The notes beneath the pieces were generated by a model. That model did not search any database, was not told where the DNA came from, and saw only the letters and a list, made by a program, of their open reading frames with translations. 64,000 nucleotides of DNA from Austropuccinia psidii. Taxonomy: Eukaryota; Basidiomycota; Pucciniomycetes; Pucciniales; Sphaerophragmiaceae. Within the stretch, counting starts at the first letter, position 1, and the number at the start of each line of letters is the position of its first letter. The translations under genes and the position numbers were made by a program. Below are positions 48,998 to 58,288 of this stretch, piece after piece. Location of the stretch: the NCBI GenBank assembly GCA_023105745.1, contig JALGQZ010000011.1, positions 42,996,698 through 43,060,697 of the forward strand, written 5' to 3'.

Positions 48998-49027
48998 AGG
49001 CAGTGACCTCCTGCCTTATCAAAGAGG
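48998..49027 (+). ncRNA. Predicted pseudoknot, type 2, copy 3 (before accessory ORF B)
   Basis: This is the same 30-base pseudoknot sequence as copy 2, lying 87 bp further on and preceded by CCATTAGG. It is 156 bases before the ORF B start. The duplication of only this motif and its flanks suggests it is the selected unit. Confidence 0.68.
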
Positions 49028-49182
49028 AATACCCAAGTTCTTACCCAAAATTACCATCCAAACAGGAATTTCCAAATTCTTACCCAATAAACTTACCCTC
49101 AAGCTATTTTGATAAATAAATCTGATCAAATTCTCAAATATTATTACCTTTTGATACTTCCAAACCCACCAAATCCTACAAA

Positions 49183-49869
49183 ATGCAATCATGGCCATCA
49201 AATGAAGAAAATACCTGGTCAATGGACACAGATATTAACTGGATAGAAGAAAAAGAAGCTTGGGCCAATTACATCAATCCAAAAGAAATAGATGAAAATC
49301 CTGACTGGTTCTTTAAAATAAAACCAGAGCCTTGTCCTGATATTTCCACCATAATACTTCCATATATTGAGTTTGAGGACATCTTTGAACAAGAAAAATC
49401 ACTATCAGAAACTGTCATTTGTCATCCATGGAAAGAATTACCTGGATTCAGCCTCACAAAGTATGAATTCTTGGATTTACTGACCTGGGATGGAGTTGAA
49501 GGCAACCTTGGAAACAATCACTGGAATGAAATATTTTACATGGATGAACACCTCAGGAAATCACTATTTTGGAGGACCTGGGAATGCCAAGATTGGTTCA
49601 ACCTTCAGTACTTAAAAATTAAGAATGGAAAAATCAGCAAGATTCCAAGAGGTTATATTATTAATAATTCCACCTGGAATTGTCACTGGGAAGAAACCCT
49701 TGTACCAGCAATATTCATCCTCAAAGGTGGTGCAACTAAATTTAATACAGAAGAATGGAATTTTTTCTGTCAAGAATACCTGATTAAAGCTCTCAAAAGA
49801 GAAAAATGGAGGGGAGGAAAAATGATCAAACAAGAATTAGTGAAGAAGATACTTGTTCAAAGGAATTAA
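49183..49869 (+). CDS. Gypsy-1 accessory ORF B (228 aa), paralogue of the Gag-Pro C-terminal domain
   Basis: The ATG at 49183 opens a 228-codon frame. Residues about 59-145 align with the last 150 residues of Gag-Pro: LPYIEFEDIF against LPYITFEDIY, LPG then FLDLL in both, GVEGNLGNNHWNEIF against GIKGNLENQFWDKIF, and a GYI block. The product is rich in W, E and N with no zinc finger, membrane segment or signal peptide. The domain is not one I can name. It lies behind two type-2 pseudoknots, so it is probably translated from its own spliced or otherwise internal start. The paralogy shows duplication and divergence of an accessory domain inside a retrotransposon while both copies stayed open. 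Confidence 0.75.
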   Translation: MQSWPSNEENTWSMDTDINWIEEKEAWANYINPKEIDENPDWFFKIKPEPCPDISTIILPYIEFEDIFEQEKSLSETVICHPWKELPGFSLTKYEFLDLLTWDGVEGNLGNNHWNEIFYMDEHLRKSLFWRTWECQDWFNLQYLKIKNGKISKIPRGYIINNSTWNCHWEETLVPAIFILKGGATKFNTEEWNFFCQEYLIKALKREKWRGGKMIKQELVKKILVQRN

Positions 49870-50340
49870 TTAAAATAAATCTCACCTGCTAAGTCCTCCA
49901 TTCTCTATTTTCTTCTGAAACTTTTTTAATTCCTTTCTAAATTTAATATTTCATCCATAATCCAAAAAAAAAAAAAAATAAAAATAAAAAAGAAAAAAAA
50001 ATAAAAAAAAATAAAATACTGATGGAAATATCACAGACTATCATTTCAGCTTTATTATTAATTAATGCTATTATTTTAACGTTTTTCATTTTAGCACTTC
50101 ATCGCCTTATTATGTTATTATTTTGAATATTTTACTGCTTTATTATCTTATTATTTCACTATTTTATTATTTTATTATTTTACTATTTTAACATCTTAAT
50201 ATCTTAATATTTTTAATTTTACTATTTTAATGTTTTATTAATTTTCTTTTTTATTTTTTTTATCCTTAAAAAAAAAAAAAAAAAAAAAAAGGAGAAATTG
50301 ACTAGAGTTTTCTTTGGGTCTCCAAGACCTGATTAATAGT
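49870..50340 (+). other. Low-complexity AT stretch inside Gypsy-1
   Basis: After ORF B there is an A-rich run (about 49965-50016), then degenerate ATTTTATTATTTTACT repeats, then an oligo(A) tract at 50268-50290. The first CG dinucleotides in Gypsy-1 appear near 50080 and 50103. No gene is seen. Confidence 0.6.
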
Positions 50341-50913
50341 GATTATCAAAAACGAAAGTCTCGTGTCAACTAAAAACATCAACATTACAAAGGAGGAATT
50401 ACACAACAAAAATATGACATTCATATCAATGCAATCAAAAAGGATGTTTGTTTTCAGAAACAACTTAGTATATCGAAGTTAAATTGATATGACAAACAGG
50501 CTCAATGACTAAATTTTCATTCCCGAGTGCACCAAGGATGTCTGAGAAGGCATTGGGGCTGCATCTCTTAACCTTAATTAAGGTTATTAAAACTAGCAAT
50601 TAACTTAAACACTGCTTTTAGGGCTCAGACTTGAAGAACAAAACTATGACTCAATTTTTGCTAAACATAGCTTTATTTCTTATTTGTTTTATCGTTTTTT
50701 TTTTATTTTTATTTTTTAGCTTTGTTAAAACTAAAATTTCAAGTTTCAGTCACTATCAGAATCGAAGAATATCAAGAAAGTAGGAACAACAAAGGCGCTA
50801 TAAGTAATTCAACTAAAATAATAAATACAAATAAAAAATAAAAAATAAAAAAAACGTAACAATCAGTCTTAGGAAAAGGGAATAAAGTAGAAGGAAATGC
50901 AACTTGCATTAAA

Positions 50914-51339
50914 TCATCTGGAGGGTTTAACCACACGACCATTGCAGTCACGAGGCCATAAGTTATAAGGGTGTAAAGGTTTTATATAACCACTATTGAA
51001 TGTTACGGAGGATAGGTTTGAAGCCTCATTACCTAGGAAGTAATCAAAGGGATCGGGTACGAAAAGGCGAGGATCGTAATCCCCCTCAATGAAGGCATAA
51101 AACGTCATTGCGGATTCGGGAATCTCCTCCGAATAGGAAGGGGATGAATCTCGTAAAAAAGATGCCAAGGCAGGAGGCGAGGAAGAATCTCTTGTGGAGG
51201 CCAAAGCCCAATCCAACAAGGCGTTGCTATGGGAAGTGGGGGATGAATCACCAAATATCATCCTCTCTACTTCCTCGGCTGGGAAAGCATTTACAAAGTC
51301 TTTAAAGCAAGACCCATAGCGACGATAACCTGAGCTCAT
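50914..51339 (-). CDS. Antisense ORF in Gypsy-1 (141 aa, unknown)
   Basis: On the minus strand an ATG at 51339 opens 141 codons to a TGA at 50914. The open frame extends nine codons further upstream without an ATG. The product starts MSSGYRRYGSCFKDFVNAFP and is Ser/Pro-rich in the middle (TRDSSSPPALASFLRDSSPS), then aromatic and acidic (FYAFIEGDYDPRLF). No domain, signal peptide or membrane segment is recognised. About 170 bp upstream on the same strand is a TATA box (plus-strand TATTTATAG, 51510-51518). Codon use includes CG, unlike every other Gypsy-1 ORF, so it probably came from elsewhere. It could be a captured host gene fragment, an antisense accessory gene as described in some giant plant LTR elements, or chance. 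Confidence 0.5.
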   Translation of the reverse strand: MSSGYRRYGSCFKDFVNAFPAEEVERMIFGDSSPTSHSNALLDWALASTRDSSSPPALASFLRDSSPSYSEEIPESAMTFYAFIEGDYDPRLFVPDPFDYFLGNEASNLSSVTFNSGYIKPLHPYNLWPRDCNGRVVKPSR

Positions 51340-51509
51340 CCTAGCAATAGAAGAGCAATAACTCAATTTTCAGCAAACAATAAACCTATGTGATAAAAAT
51401 AAGTAATAATGACTCCACCGACCTAAGAATTGATAAACACAAAGTAGAGAAAATACATGGCCAAGTTAAGGTGGAGGGATTTGGGTTTTTTCTAGGGTCT
51501 CATCGCAGC

Positions 51510-51518
51510 TATTTATAG
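51510..51518 (-). promoter_or_regulatory. TATA box for the antisense ORF
   Basis: Minus-strand CTATAAATA lies 171 bp before the ATG at 51339. The core spacing fits a promoter with a leader of about 140 bases. This is based on motif and position only. Confidence 0.45.
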
Positions 51519-52864
51519 TCAAGACCAAAAAACCCTTTGAAGCTTTAGTTCCTACCTCCGACTAAACGAAAAATTGGATATAGAAAGGATACCAAACGTT
51601 GAGTCTCTAGCATAGCCCCATGCCCCGGAGAGCTAATGCATGAAGAGTGGATGCTATGGCCAATTGATAATTTAATTTCAAAACGTCAGAAGCAAATATC
51701 TGTTTTTACGAATCCTAGATAAGAACCCAGGTATGATCCTATGGGAAGAAAGCAGGCAGTGTGAATAAATGAGTAGAAGGGGGACAGAGAATGGAATTAG
51801 AACCTAACATATAAAGGAAGAAGAAATTTGTGACTAGAACCTTAAGTTTGCTAAATAGAAGGCAGCAGTACAGTTGAGATCACAGATTGGAAGGTTGCTG
51901 AGATATGAAGCCAATAGTAATATAAAATAAATAACACAAATAAAGACGCAACAGGAAAACTACAATAAGTTGGGCATTAGAAGCATAGACTCACCAAGGA
52001 CTATGCATTAACAACAGGTAGATGCTGCCACGATATACGATGCCCTACATAAGAACAAAAGCAATAGATTGGTTAGATACAATCAGAACCTTAGGGTAAA
52101 ATGAAAAAGGGGAATGTGGGGTGAAGAAAGAAGAGCTCGACACCAATATTATATAAAAATGCTGGACGCATCAAACAGCCACCTGCAAGCTATAAGAAAT
52201 TAGCAGCTTACTTCATTTTACATCCCAGCAAGGTTTTGGAAGTATCGGATAAACCCGAAGAATATTGGGGGGTTTCCTTTTTTTTGGGGACATGGCCGAC
52301 AATAAACGATTCTATCTTGAGAATGGAGTTAGCTTGGGCAGAGGACATCGCAATTAAGGTAGTCTACTAAACAGAATGGCATAACAACTAGCCTGAAAGC
52401 CTATGTCGAGTGACTACAGCTTTCAGGGTATCAATGAGAAGGCAGCAAATGGAATAATAAAACCTGCACTCTAATTTCGGTTATTGGTTCTTCAGTGGCT
52501 TGTCGTGGAGACTTGCAGGCAGCACTGCAGGAAATGACAGCTGCGTATCGACCTGAATAGAAATCACTTACTAACTCCCCTAAGAAGATACTTGTAATAC
52601 GACAGAAACACCGCCCAAAGTACCTAACCCAATTGAATCACACGTTTAAGGTATCAAAATAAGCAAAATAAGTCACCCGCTCAAGGAACATATCACAGAA
52701 GTTCAACACATACCACAGAATTGCTTCTAAGCAGTAAAGAATGTGTAGGAATACATAGAAACTCACCTGATTACTTTCCAGCACCCTAAAAGGAACCCAC
52801 AAACGATAAGCTAACCTACCCGAAGCTGCAAAGAAGATTAAGGGACTGGTCAACCAAGTACGAA

Positions 52865-52899
52865 CCACGCGAAGTGGCTTAGAGCACAATAAAAGTGCT
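52865..52899 (-). ncRNA. Double-hairpin motif, copy 1
   Basis: Seen on the plus strand, CCAC-GCGAA-GTGG is followed by AGCAC...GTGCT. On the minus strand the first loop contains TTCG. Copy 2 (53171) keeps the loop while the stem changes to CCAT/ATGG, a paired change. Confidence 0.45.
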
Positions 52900-53170
52900 T
52901 TTGAAAGAATTAAAAAATTAAAATAAACGTAAAAAATAAGAACTCACCTGAAGCCATTCTACACAAAGCAAGGGGTGATTAGTACAGCTGTCTAGGGGCC
53001 TCTGCAAGCAGGAAACAAACGCCCGAACTGTTTTAAAGTTGCACTGCGGGTGTACTAACAGCCATCAAGCCTGTAACAGCCCACCCGAAAGGCTTATGAG
53101 GATATTTGCAGCGCTAAGCCTCCATCTTCATTAACGAACTATACTACACAACATTCCAGCCGAAAACAAA

Positions 53171-53204
53171 CCATGCGAAATGGTTAATAGCACCATAAAG
53201 TGCT
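53171..53204 (-). ncRNA. Double-hairpin motif, copy 2
   Basis: CCAT-GCGAA-ATGG is followed by AGCAC...GTGCT. It has the same order and spacing as copy 1, with one compensatory base-pair change. It lies about 190 bp before the oligo(A) tract at 53397-53433. Confidence 0.45.
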
Positions 53205-53394
53205 TTTCAAAAAGATATGAAATGAAAACAATTTATCAATTCTTCAGGGCTACCAATAATAAAAAAAAATATAAAGAAGGTAAAATAAATAAGTCCAAAA
53301 GCAGGAGTCGCGGCAAGGATAAAGGAAGCCGACCTCCTACAGCCAGTACCGGGCTGTACGACCCGAATACCTTTTATCAATCAATATATATAAA

Positions 53395-53396
<2 letters not shown>

Positions 53397-53433
<37 letters not shown>
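53397..53433 (+). repeat. Oligo(A) tract of 37
   Basis: This uninterrupted A run marks the right edge of the CpG-containing segment. Similar tracts are at 50268-50290, 56317-56344 and 58247-58275. The sequence AATCAATATATATAA occurs on both sides of this tract. Confidence 0.8.
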
Positions 53434-53434
<1 letters not shown>

Positions 53435-53862
53435 ATGAATCAATATATATAACAAAATGAATACAAAACAGTAATGCCCTGAGCAAGGCATTAAACTGCT
53501 CAATTATATGTTTTTATGTCTATTTATTAAATTATTCATTATTGAGTTTACTGATATTTTATATTTTCAGTTAGGTGAAATACCTTGGGAGGGCTTAAAA
53601 AAAATTATAAAAATTACACAAATAAAAGATAAAGCCCTCAGAATGGCTTTAAACTGCTGGGTTTGTTTATTTATCTTATTAAATTTGTTTATTTTTTATG
53701 CTACAGGGAATACAAAACAGTAGTGCCCTGAGCAAGGCACTAAACTGCTCAATTTTATCTTTATGTCTGTTTCTGAATTATTAATTATTAATTTTACTGA
53801 TATTTAAGTATACTTTTTTTAATTTAGTAAAATAAATCTGGAAAACAAATTTAAACAGAATA

Positions 53863-53895
<33 letters not shown>

Positions 53896-55707
53896 ATAAG
53901 AATATAAATAAACTGCTTATTTATTTTTAATCTTATTCAATATTTTAATTAAATTTACTAATGATTTTTTTTACAAAGGCCTTAAAAAATAATAATAAAA
54001 CAATATATATAACAGAATGAGGGTTGAAAATAACAGAAATGTCCTCAGCAAGACATTAAACTGCTGGATTTTTTGATTTTCCCCTTAATATTATATGAAA
54101 CTGATATATCTTATTTTGATATGCTACAGGGCTACAAATAACAGAAATGTCCTCAGCAAGACATTAAACTGCTGGTTTCTGCCTTCATTTTTAATCTTCT
54201 GGCTATTTCTTTTACTTAAAATGATTTTCTATTTTTTTACAGGGCTTTAAAATAATTTAATTAAACAAAAAAAAAAGCCCTAAGCAAGGCTTTAAACTGC
54301 TTGTTTTTCTTTTTTTTGAGAATCTTGGCTAATTTTCATTTATTGGCCTTTGAATTACTATCAATGTCTTTTATTTTCAGTTATTAAATTAAGAAAATCC
54401 CTAATCAAGGCTTAAAAGTGATGTTTTATTTTTTTAAAAAAATTATATTGGGCTGACATGCAAGTCCTCAACATGACTTTAAACTGTTGACATTTTTTTA
54501 TTTTTTTTCATGACTTGGAAAATGATAATAAATTGATAAGAGTCCTCAGCATGGCTTTAAACTGCTGGGTTTGTTTACTTTCATTAAATTAATTTTAGGA
54601 ATTTTTTTTATGCTACAGGGCTACAAATAACAAAACATGCCCTGAGCAAGGCATTAAACTGCTCAAATTTTATTTTTTATGTTTTTTTTTTACTGATTTT
54701 CCCTTTAGTTTGATAATTAGAGGAAATAATGAACACAAAAAGCCCTCAGCATGGCTTAAAACTGCTTTATTTTATTTATTTGATTCTTCTTTCCTCTATC
54801 AATGCTAAAATTGTCTTTTATTTTTGATGCAGGTATATTCTAATGAGAAACAAAAAGAAACAAAACAAAAACAGTATATATATAAGTATATTTCATGAAT
54901 TAGGTGTTTATCATTCAAGAATTGTCCTGATGCTATAAGCATAAGGCTTATAAAGAGTAAGGAGTCCTTAACAAGACTATAAACTGTTTAATTATGCAAC
55001 TGGGCTTTGAAGATAAATCAAATCCCCTGAAAACCAAAAATTATCAAACAAAAGTGTTTGGACAAAGATAAGGCCCTCAGCAAGGCTTTAAACTACTTAT
55101 TTCTTTTTTCATTCTTAATTTGTCTTGGATAAAAATGGAGCTGACACATTTAATTGTGCTACAGGTCTTCAATATATAAATGAGCCCTTAGTATGGCTAT
55201 AAACTGCTTCTTTTACTTTATTTCTCATGATCTTTTTATCTTTGATATTAAATTGAACTGACATATTTTACCTTTTAGGTGCCACAGGGCCATAAAGGAC
55301 AATGCAAGCCCTCAGTATGGCTATAAACTGCTTATTTTGTTTTATTTTTCATTCTTACTTTATTTTTTGGATATTAAATTAAAACTGATATATTTCATTT
55401 TTTGATAGGTAAAGGGCTAAAAATAAAGGATAAAGCCCTCAGCATGGCTTTAAACTGCTATTTTATCTTTTATGCTTTCTTATTTTGAATAATAACTATA
55501 CTAAAATATTTGATTTGGCTTCCACAGATGAGTCCTCAATAAGACTATAAACTGTTTAAGATAACTATACAACTTGGCTTTGAAGATAAATTACATGCCA
55601 GGAAACCCCAAAGGCAACAATCAGGTTCCTGGACACAAGATATGGTCCTTGGCAAGACCATAAACTGCCCACTCAAATTATCAACAATGATCAAGAAAAA
55701 TTAACCA

Positions 55708-55971
55708 ATGGTCCTTGGCAAGACCATAAACTGCCCCTTCAAATATGAAAAATAAATCACTAAAATTATCAACAAGGACCAAAGCAAAGAAACCAATGGT
55801 CCTTGGCAAGACCATAAACTGCCCCTTCAAATATGAAAAATAAATCACTAAAATTATCAACAAGGACCAAAGCAAAGAAACCAATGGTCCTTGGCAAGAC
55901 CATAAACTGCCTATTTAAAGTATTCAAAAAGGTTGAACAAGGACTATCAAAGGAGGATAAGTCCTAGGCAA
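55708..55971 (+). repeat. 88-bp tandem repeat carrying identical pseudoknots
   Basis: Copies start at 55708, 55796 and 55884 with exact 88-bp spacing and nearly identical sequence. Each carries the ATGGTC/GACCAT, GGCA/TGCC pseudoknot. It shows that the array grows by recent unequal duplication. Confidence 0.85.
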
Positions 55972-55986
55972 GACTATAAACTACCT

Positions 55987-56311
55987 GAGGTTTTATTTTA
56001 CTTTATTTTTCTACTTTCTAATTTTATGTCATTATAAAAAAGAATTGGAAAGATGTACTGACTTAAGCTTTTGAACATATTTTTTATTTTTTTTATTTTT
56101 TATCCCAAAATTCAACTATTTATTTTTCCTAAGAATTAGGGGCATATCCCATTCATGATCTCAAGAATATTCTATTTTTTCTATTATAATTTTCCTACTA
56201 TTACAATAAGAGCCATTAAATTTGCTCAATGTTTCCACTCAAAAATAATAATAATTAAAAAAAAAACAAAAACAAAAACAAAAAACAAACAAACTCTAAA
56301 TCAAGACATTT

Positions 56312-56347
<36 letters not shown>

Positions 56348-57644
56348 ATCAATTTATTTGAAATATTTCTTCAATTACAAGAGAGTGATTGGAACTTGTT
56401 TGAAAAGAAGAAGTATTTGTGCCATGAAGGCATTAATTGAACTCTGAAGGAGTTATTTATATTAAAAACTCATAAATTGATGACATAATTTGGGGAATTT
56501 ACATATTAATAACACCTGAATGTGCTGTTTATTCCAAATGGAATTTTGAAAGCCCCCCAAAAAGCAAAGAAGAGTTTTTTTCAATTGTACAAATTTTCAA
56601 TTTCACTGTTTATATTTTTTAACAACTCAAATGCATTTATGGGTAACAGAAAATCTGAACCATAAAGGGGATGGACTTGAAATAAAGTCTGAGTCACAAT
56701 GATGATTCCAAAAGGAAGAGTTGTGCCATCATAAGGGTCATTATATGAATAAAGGACTCAAATTATGATCATTCAACTATGTAATATTAATCATAAATAC
56801 TCTCAAGAGCACCAATTTTTGCTGATTGGAACAAATTACCACCTTTAACCAAACAGTTCCATGATCTTAATTGTGATTTAGGTTTATTTCTTTTGAATTG
56901 GGATTTTTAATCAGATATCTCATTTAATGATTATTTTATAATTACAAAAATTGAAAAAAAAATAGAATAAAATATAAAATTATGTAAATTTACTGTATCA
57001 TTATTTATCCTCATCAAAAGCACTATAAAAAATAAGGGGTGGGTAGACTTATTTCTTACACTATCCCTTATAGTGGAAGTTTTAGGGGAATGAGAACATA
57101 TCCTCTTCAAAATTTGAAAACCAACTCAAGATTTTTTGAATGGATAGGGGGGCCCTTATCCAAAACAAATATTATTAAAAAAAAATAATAATAATATCAA
57201 TAAATTAATATCAAAATCAATTTTAAATCACCTTATTATTACAATTTTTTATTTTTCATTTCTTTATAACAGGTATAATTCAGGAATTCAGAAGAACCAA
57301 AAGGACATAAATTATTTTGAAGAAACAGCAAGAGAATTGGGAAACAACTTATCATAGGACAATTATTCATAATACTGAAAATGCAGAAGATTATTTATAA
57401 AAAAAAAACAGGAGTTCCTTATGGATTGACCTTTGGACAACACAAGACCTTGGACACTTCTGTGATTCTGGATTGAAACTAATTTGAAATTCAAGAATCA
57501 CTGGCCAGAATTTATGGACTGAAGGATTACTGACTGGATTAATTATGAGCTCAGGACTCACTCAACATGAAGGACTAACAAGATAATGTACAACACTCAA
57601 ATCAAATTGCCCTTGGGATTTTAAAGAAGCTTGAAGACTCAAGA
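55987..57644 (+). other. AT-rich stretch within Gypsy-1, no gene recognised
   Basis: This gap between array parts contains an oligo(A) tract (56317-56344) and a possible 3' splice site near 57270 (TTCTTTATAACAG). No domain-bearing frame is present and no CG dinucleotides were seen. Confidence 0.5.
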
Positions 57645-58246
57645 GGTCCTCAGCAAGACACTAAACTGCTTCCCCTGTAGACTTGGGCAGGGAAACTTAA
57701 AAAAAAATGAAAATAAAATAAAATAATAACAGCCAAGAAGCTGGAGGGGATTGTCCTAGTCAGGAGAAGTGCTGAAGGACCATTTTTGTCCTCAGCATGA
57801 CAATAAACTGCTCCCTTTGTGTAACAGGAACAAGGGGTTTTACAGGTGTTTATCATTATCAAATTGGCCAAAATGAACAAAGTGAAGTCTCAAGCCATCA
57901 ATTAAGACAAGAAAATTCCTTATCAAGAAATAAAACAACCAGAATAATCTTGCACCAAGTGGGAATCATGAAGATTGAAGAATAAAACAAGAGTCAAGTG
58001 GAATCCAAAATAAAGCCCAAAGGAGCTCAAGAATCAAGATAAGCCCTTGGATTAGGCCAGGAGGTCCTTGAATGACTTAAACTGCAGGACTTGTATACCT
58101 AATATACAGGGGTTACACACCTAGTTGTAGGTCCTGTATGACCTTAAACTACATTTTTTTTATGGAAGAAAGAAGAAAGAAGAATTGTGAAGACCTCAAT
58201 ATTTCAGGACACTAGCAAATTCTTAGAAATAATTAAAAGCAAGAAG

Positions 58247-58277
<31 letters not shown>

Positions 58278-58288
58278 ACTAACTGAAG

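Larger units (their letters stand above)
51519..53396 (-). other. CpG-containing segment of unknown origin inside Gypsy-1
   Basis: This part is GC-richer than the surroundings and contains many CG dinucleotides. On the minus strand there are several GTGAGT-type 5' splice-site candidates (for example CAGGTGAGTTTC near 52765 and CAGGTGAGTTCT near 52945), so a spliced minus-strand transcript is possible. No long open frame is seen. Two related double-hairpin motifs lie at 52865-52899 and 53171-53204. Confidence 0.5.
53473..58153 (+). ncRNA. Array of about 26 predicted H-type pseudoknots (type 1)
   Basis: Motif copies start at 53473, 53631, 53721, 54038, 54146, 54274, 54395, 54462, 54541, 54637, 54740, 54963, 55070, 55183, 55307, 55432, 55531, 55641, 55708, 55796, 55884, 55960, 57645, 57786, 58061 (degenerate) and 58129. 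The layout is stem 1 (4-7 bp), C, stem-2 strand (4-6 nt), A or T, stem 1', 4-6 nt ending AAAC, stem 2'. Stem 1 variants include ATGCC/GGCAT, AGTGCC/GGCACT, AATGTC/GACATT, AAAGCC/GGCTTT, AAGTC/GACTT, ATGGTC/GACCAT and AGGTC/GACCT. Stem 2 variants include TGAGCA/TGCTCA, CAGCA/TGCTG, AAGCA/TGCTT, TCAACA/TGTTGA, ATCA/TGAT, GGCA/TGCC and TGTA/TACA. Copies at 53631, 54395, 55070 and 55960 have a mismatch in one helix. Spacers of 60-200 bp are T-rich and usually contain ACTGAY and YAG, like 3' splice sites. No coding frame crosses the array. Function is unknown. Confidence 0.78.

Noticed and set aside
53473..58153. Regularly spaced short repeats that might suggest a CRISPR array
   Set aside because: Spacing is irregular (60-200 bp, with larger gaps), repeat sequences vary in a base-paired way, and the context is a eukaryotic retrotransposon with no cas genes.
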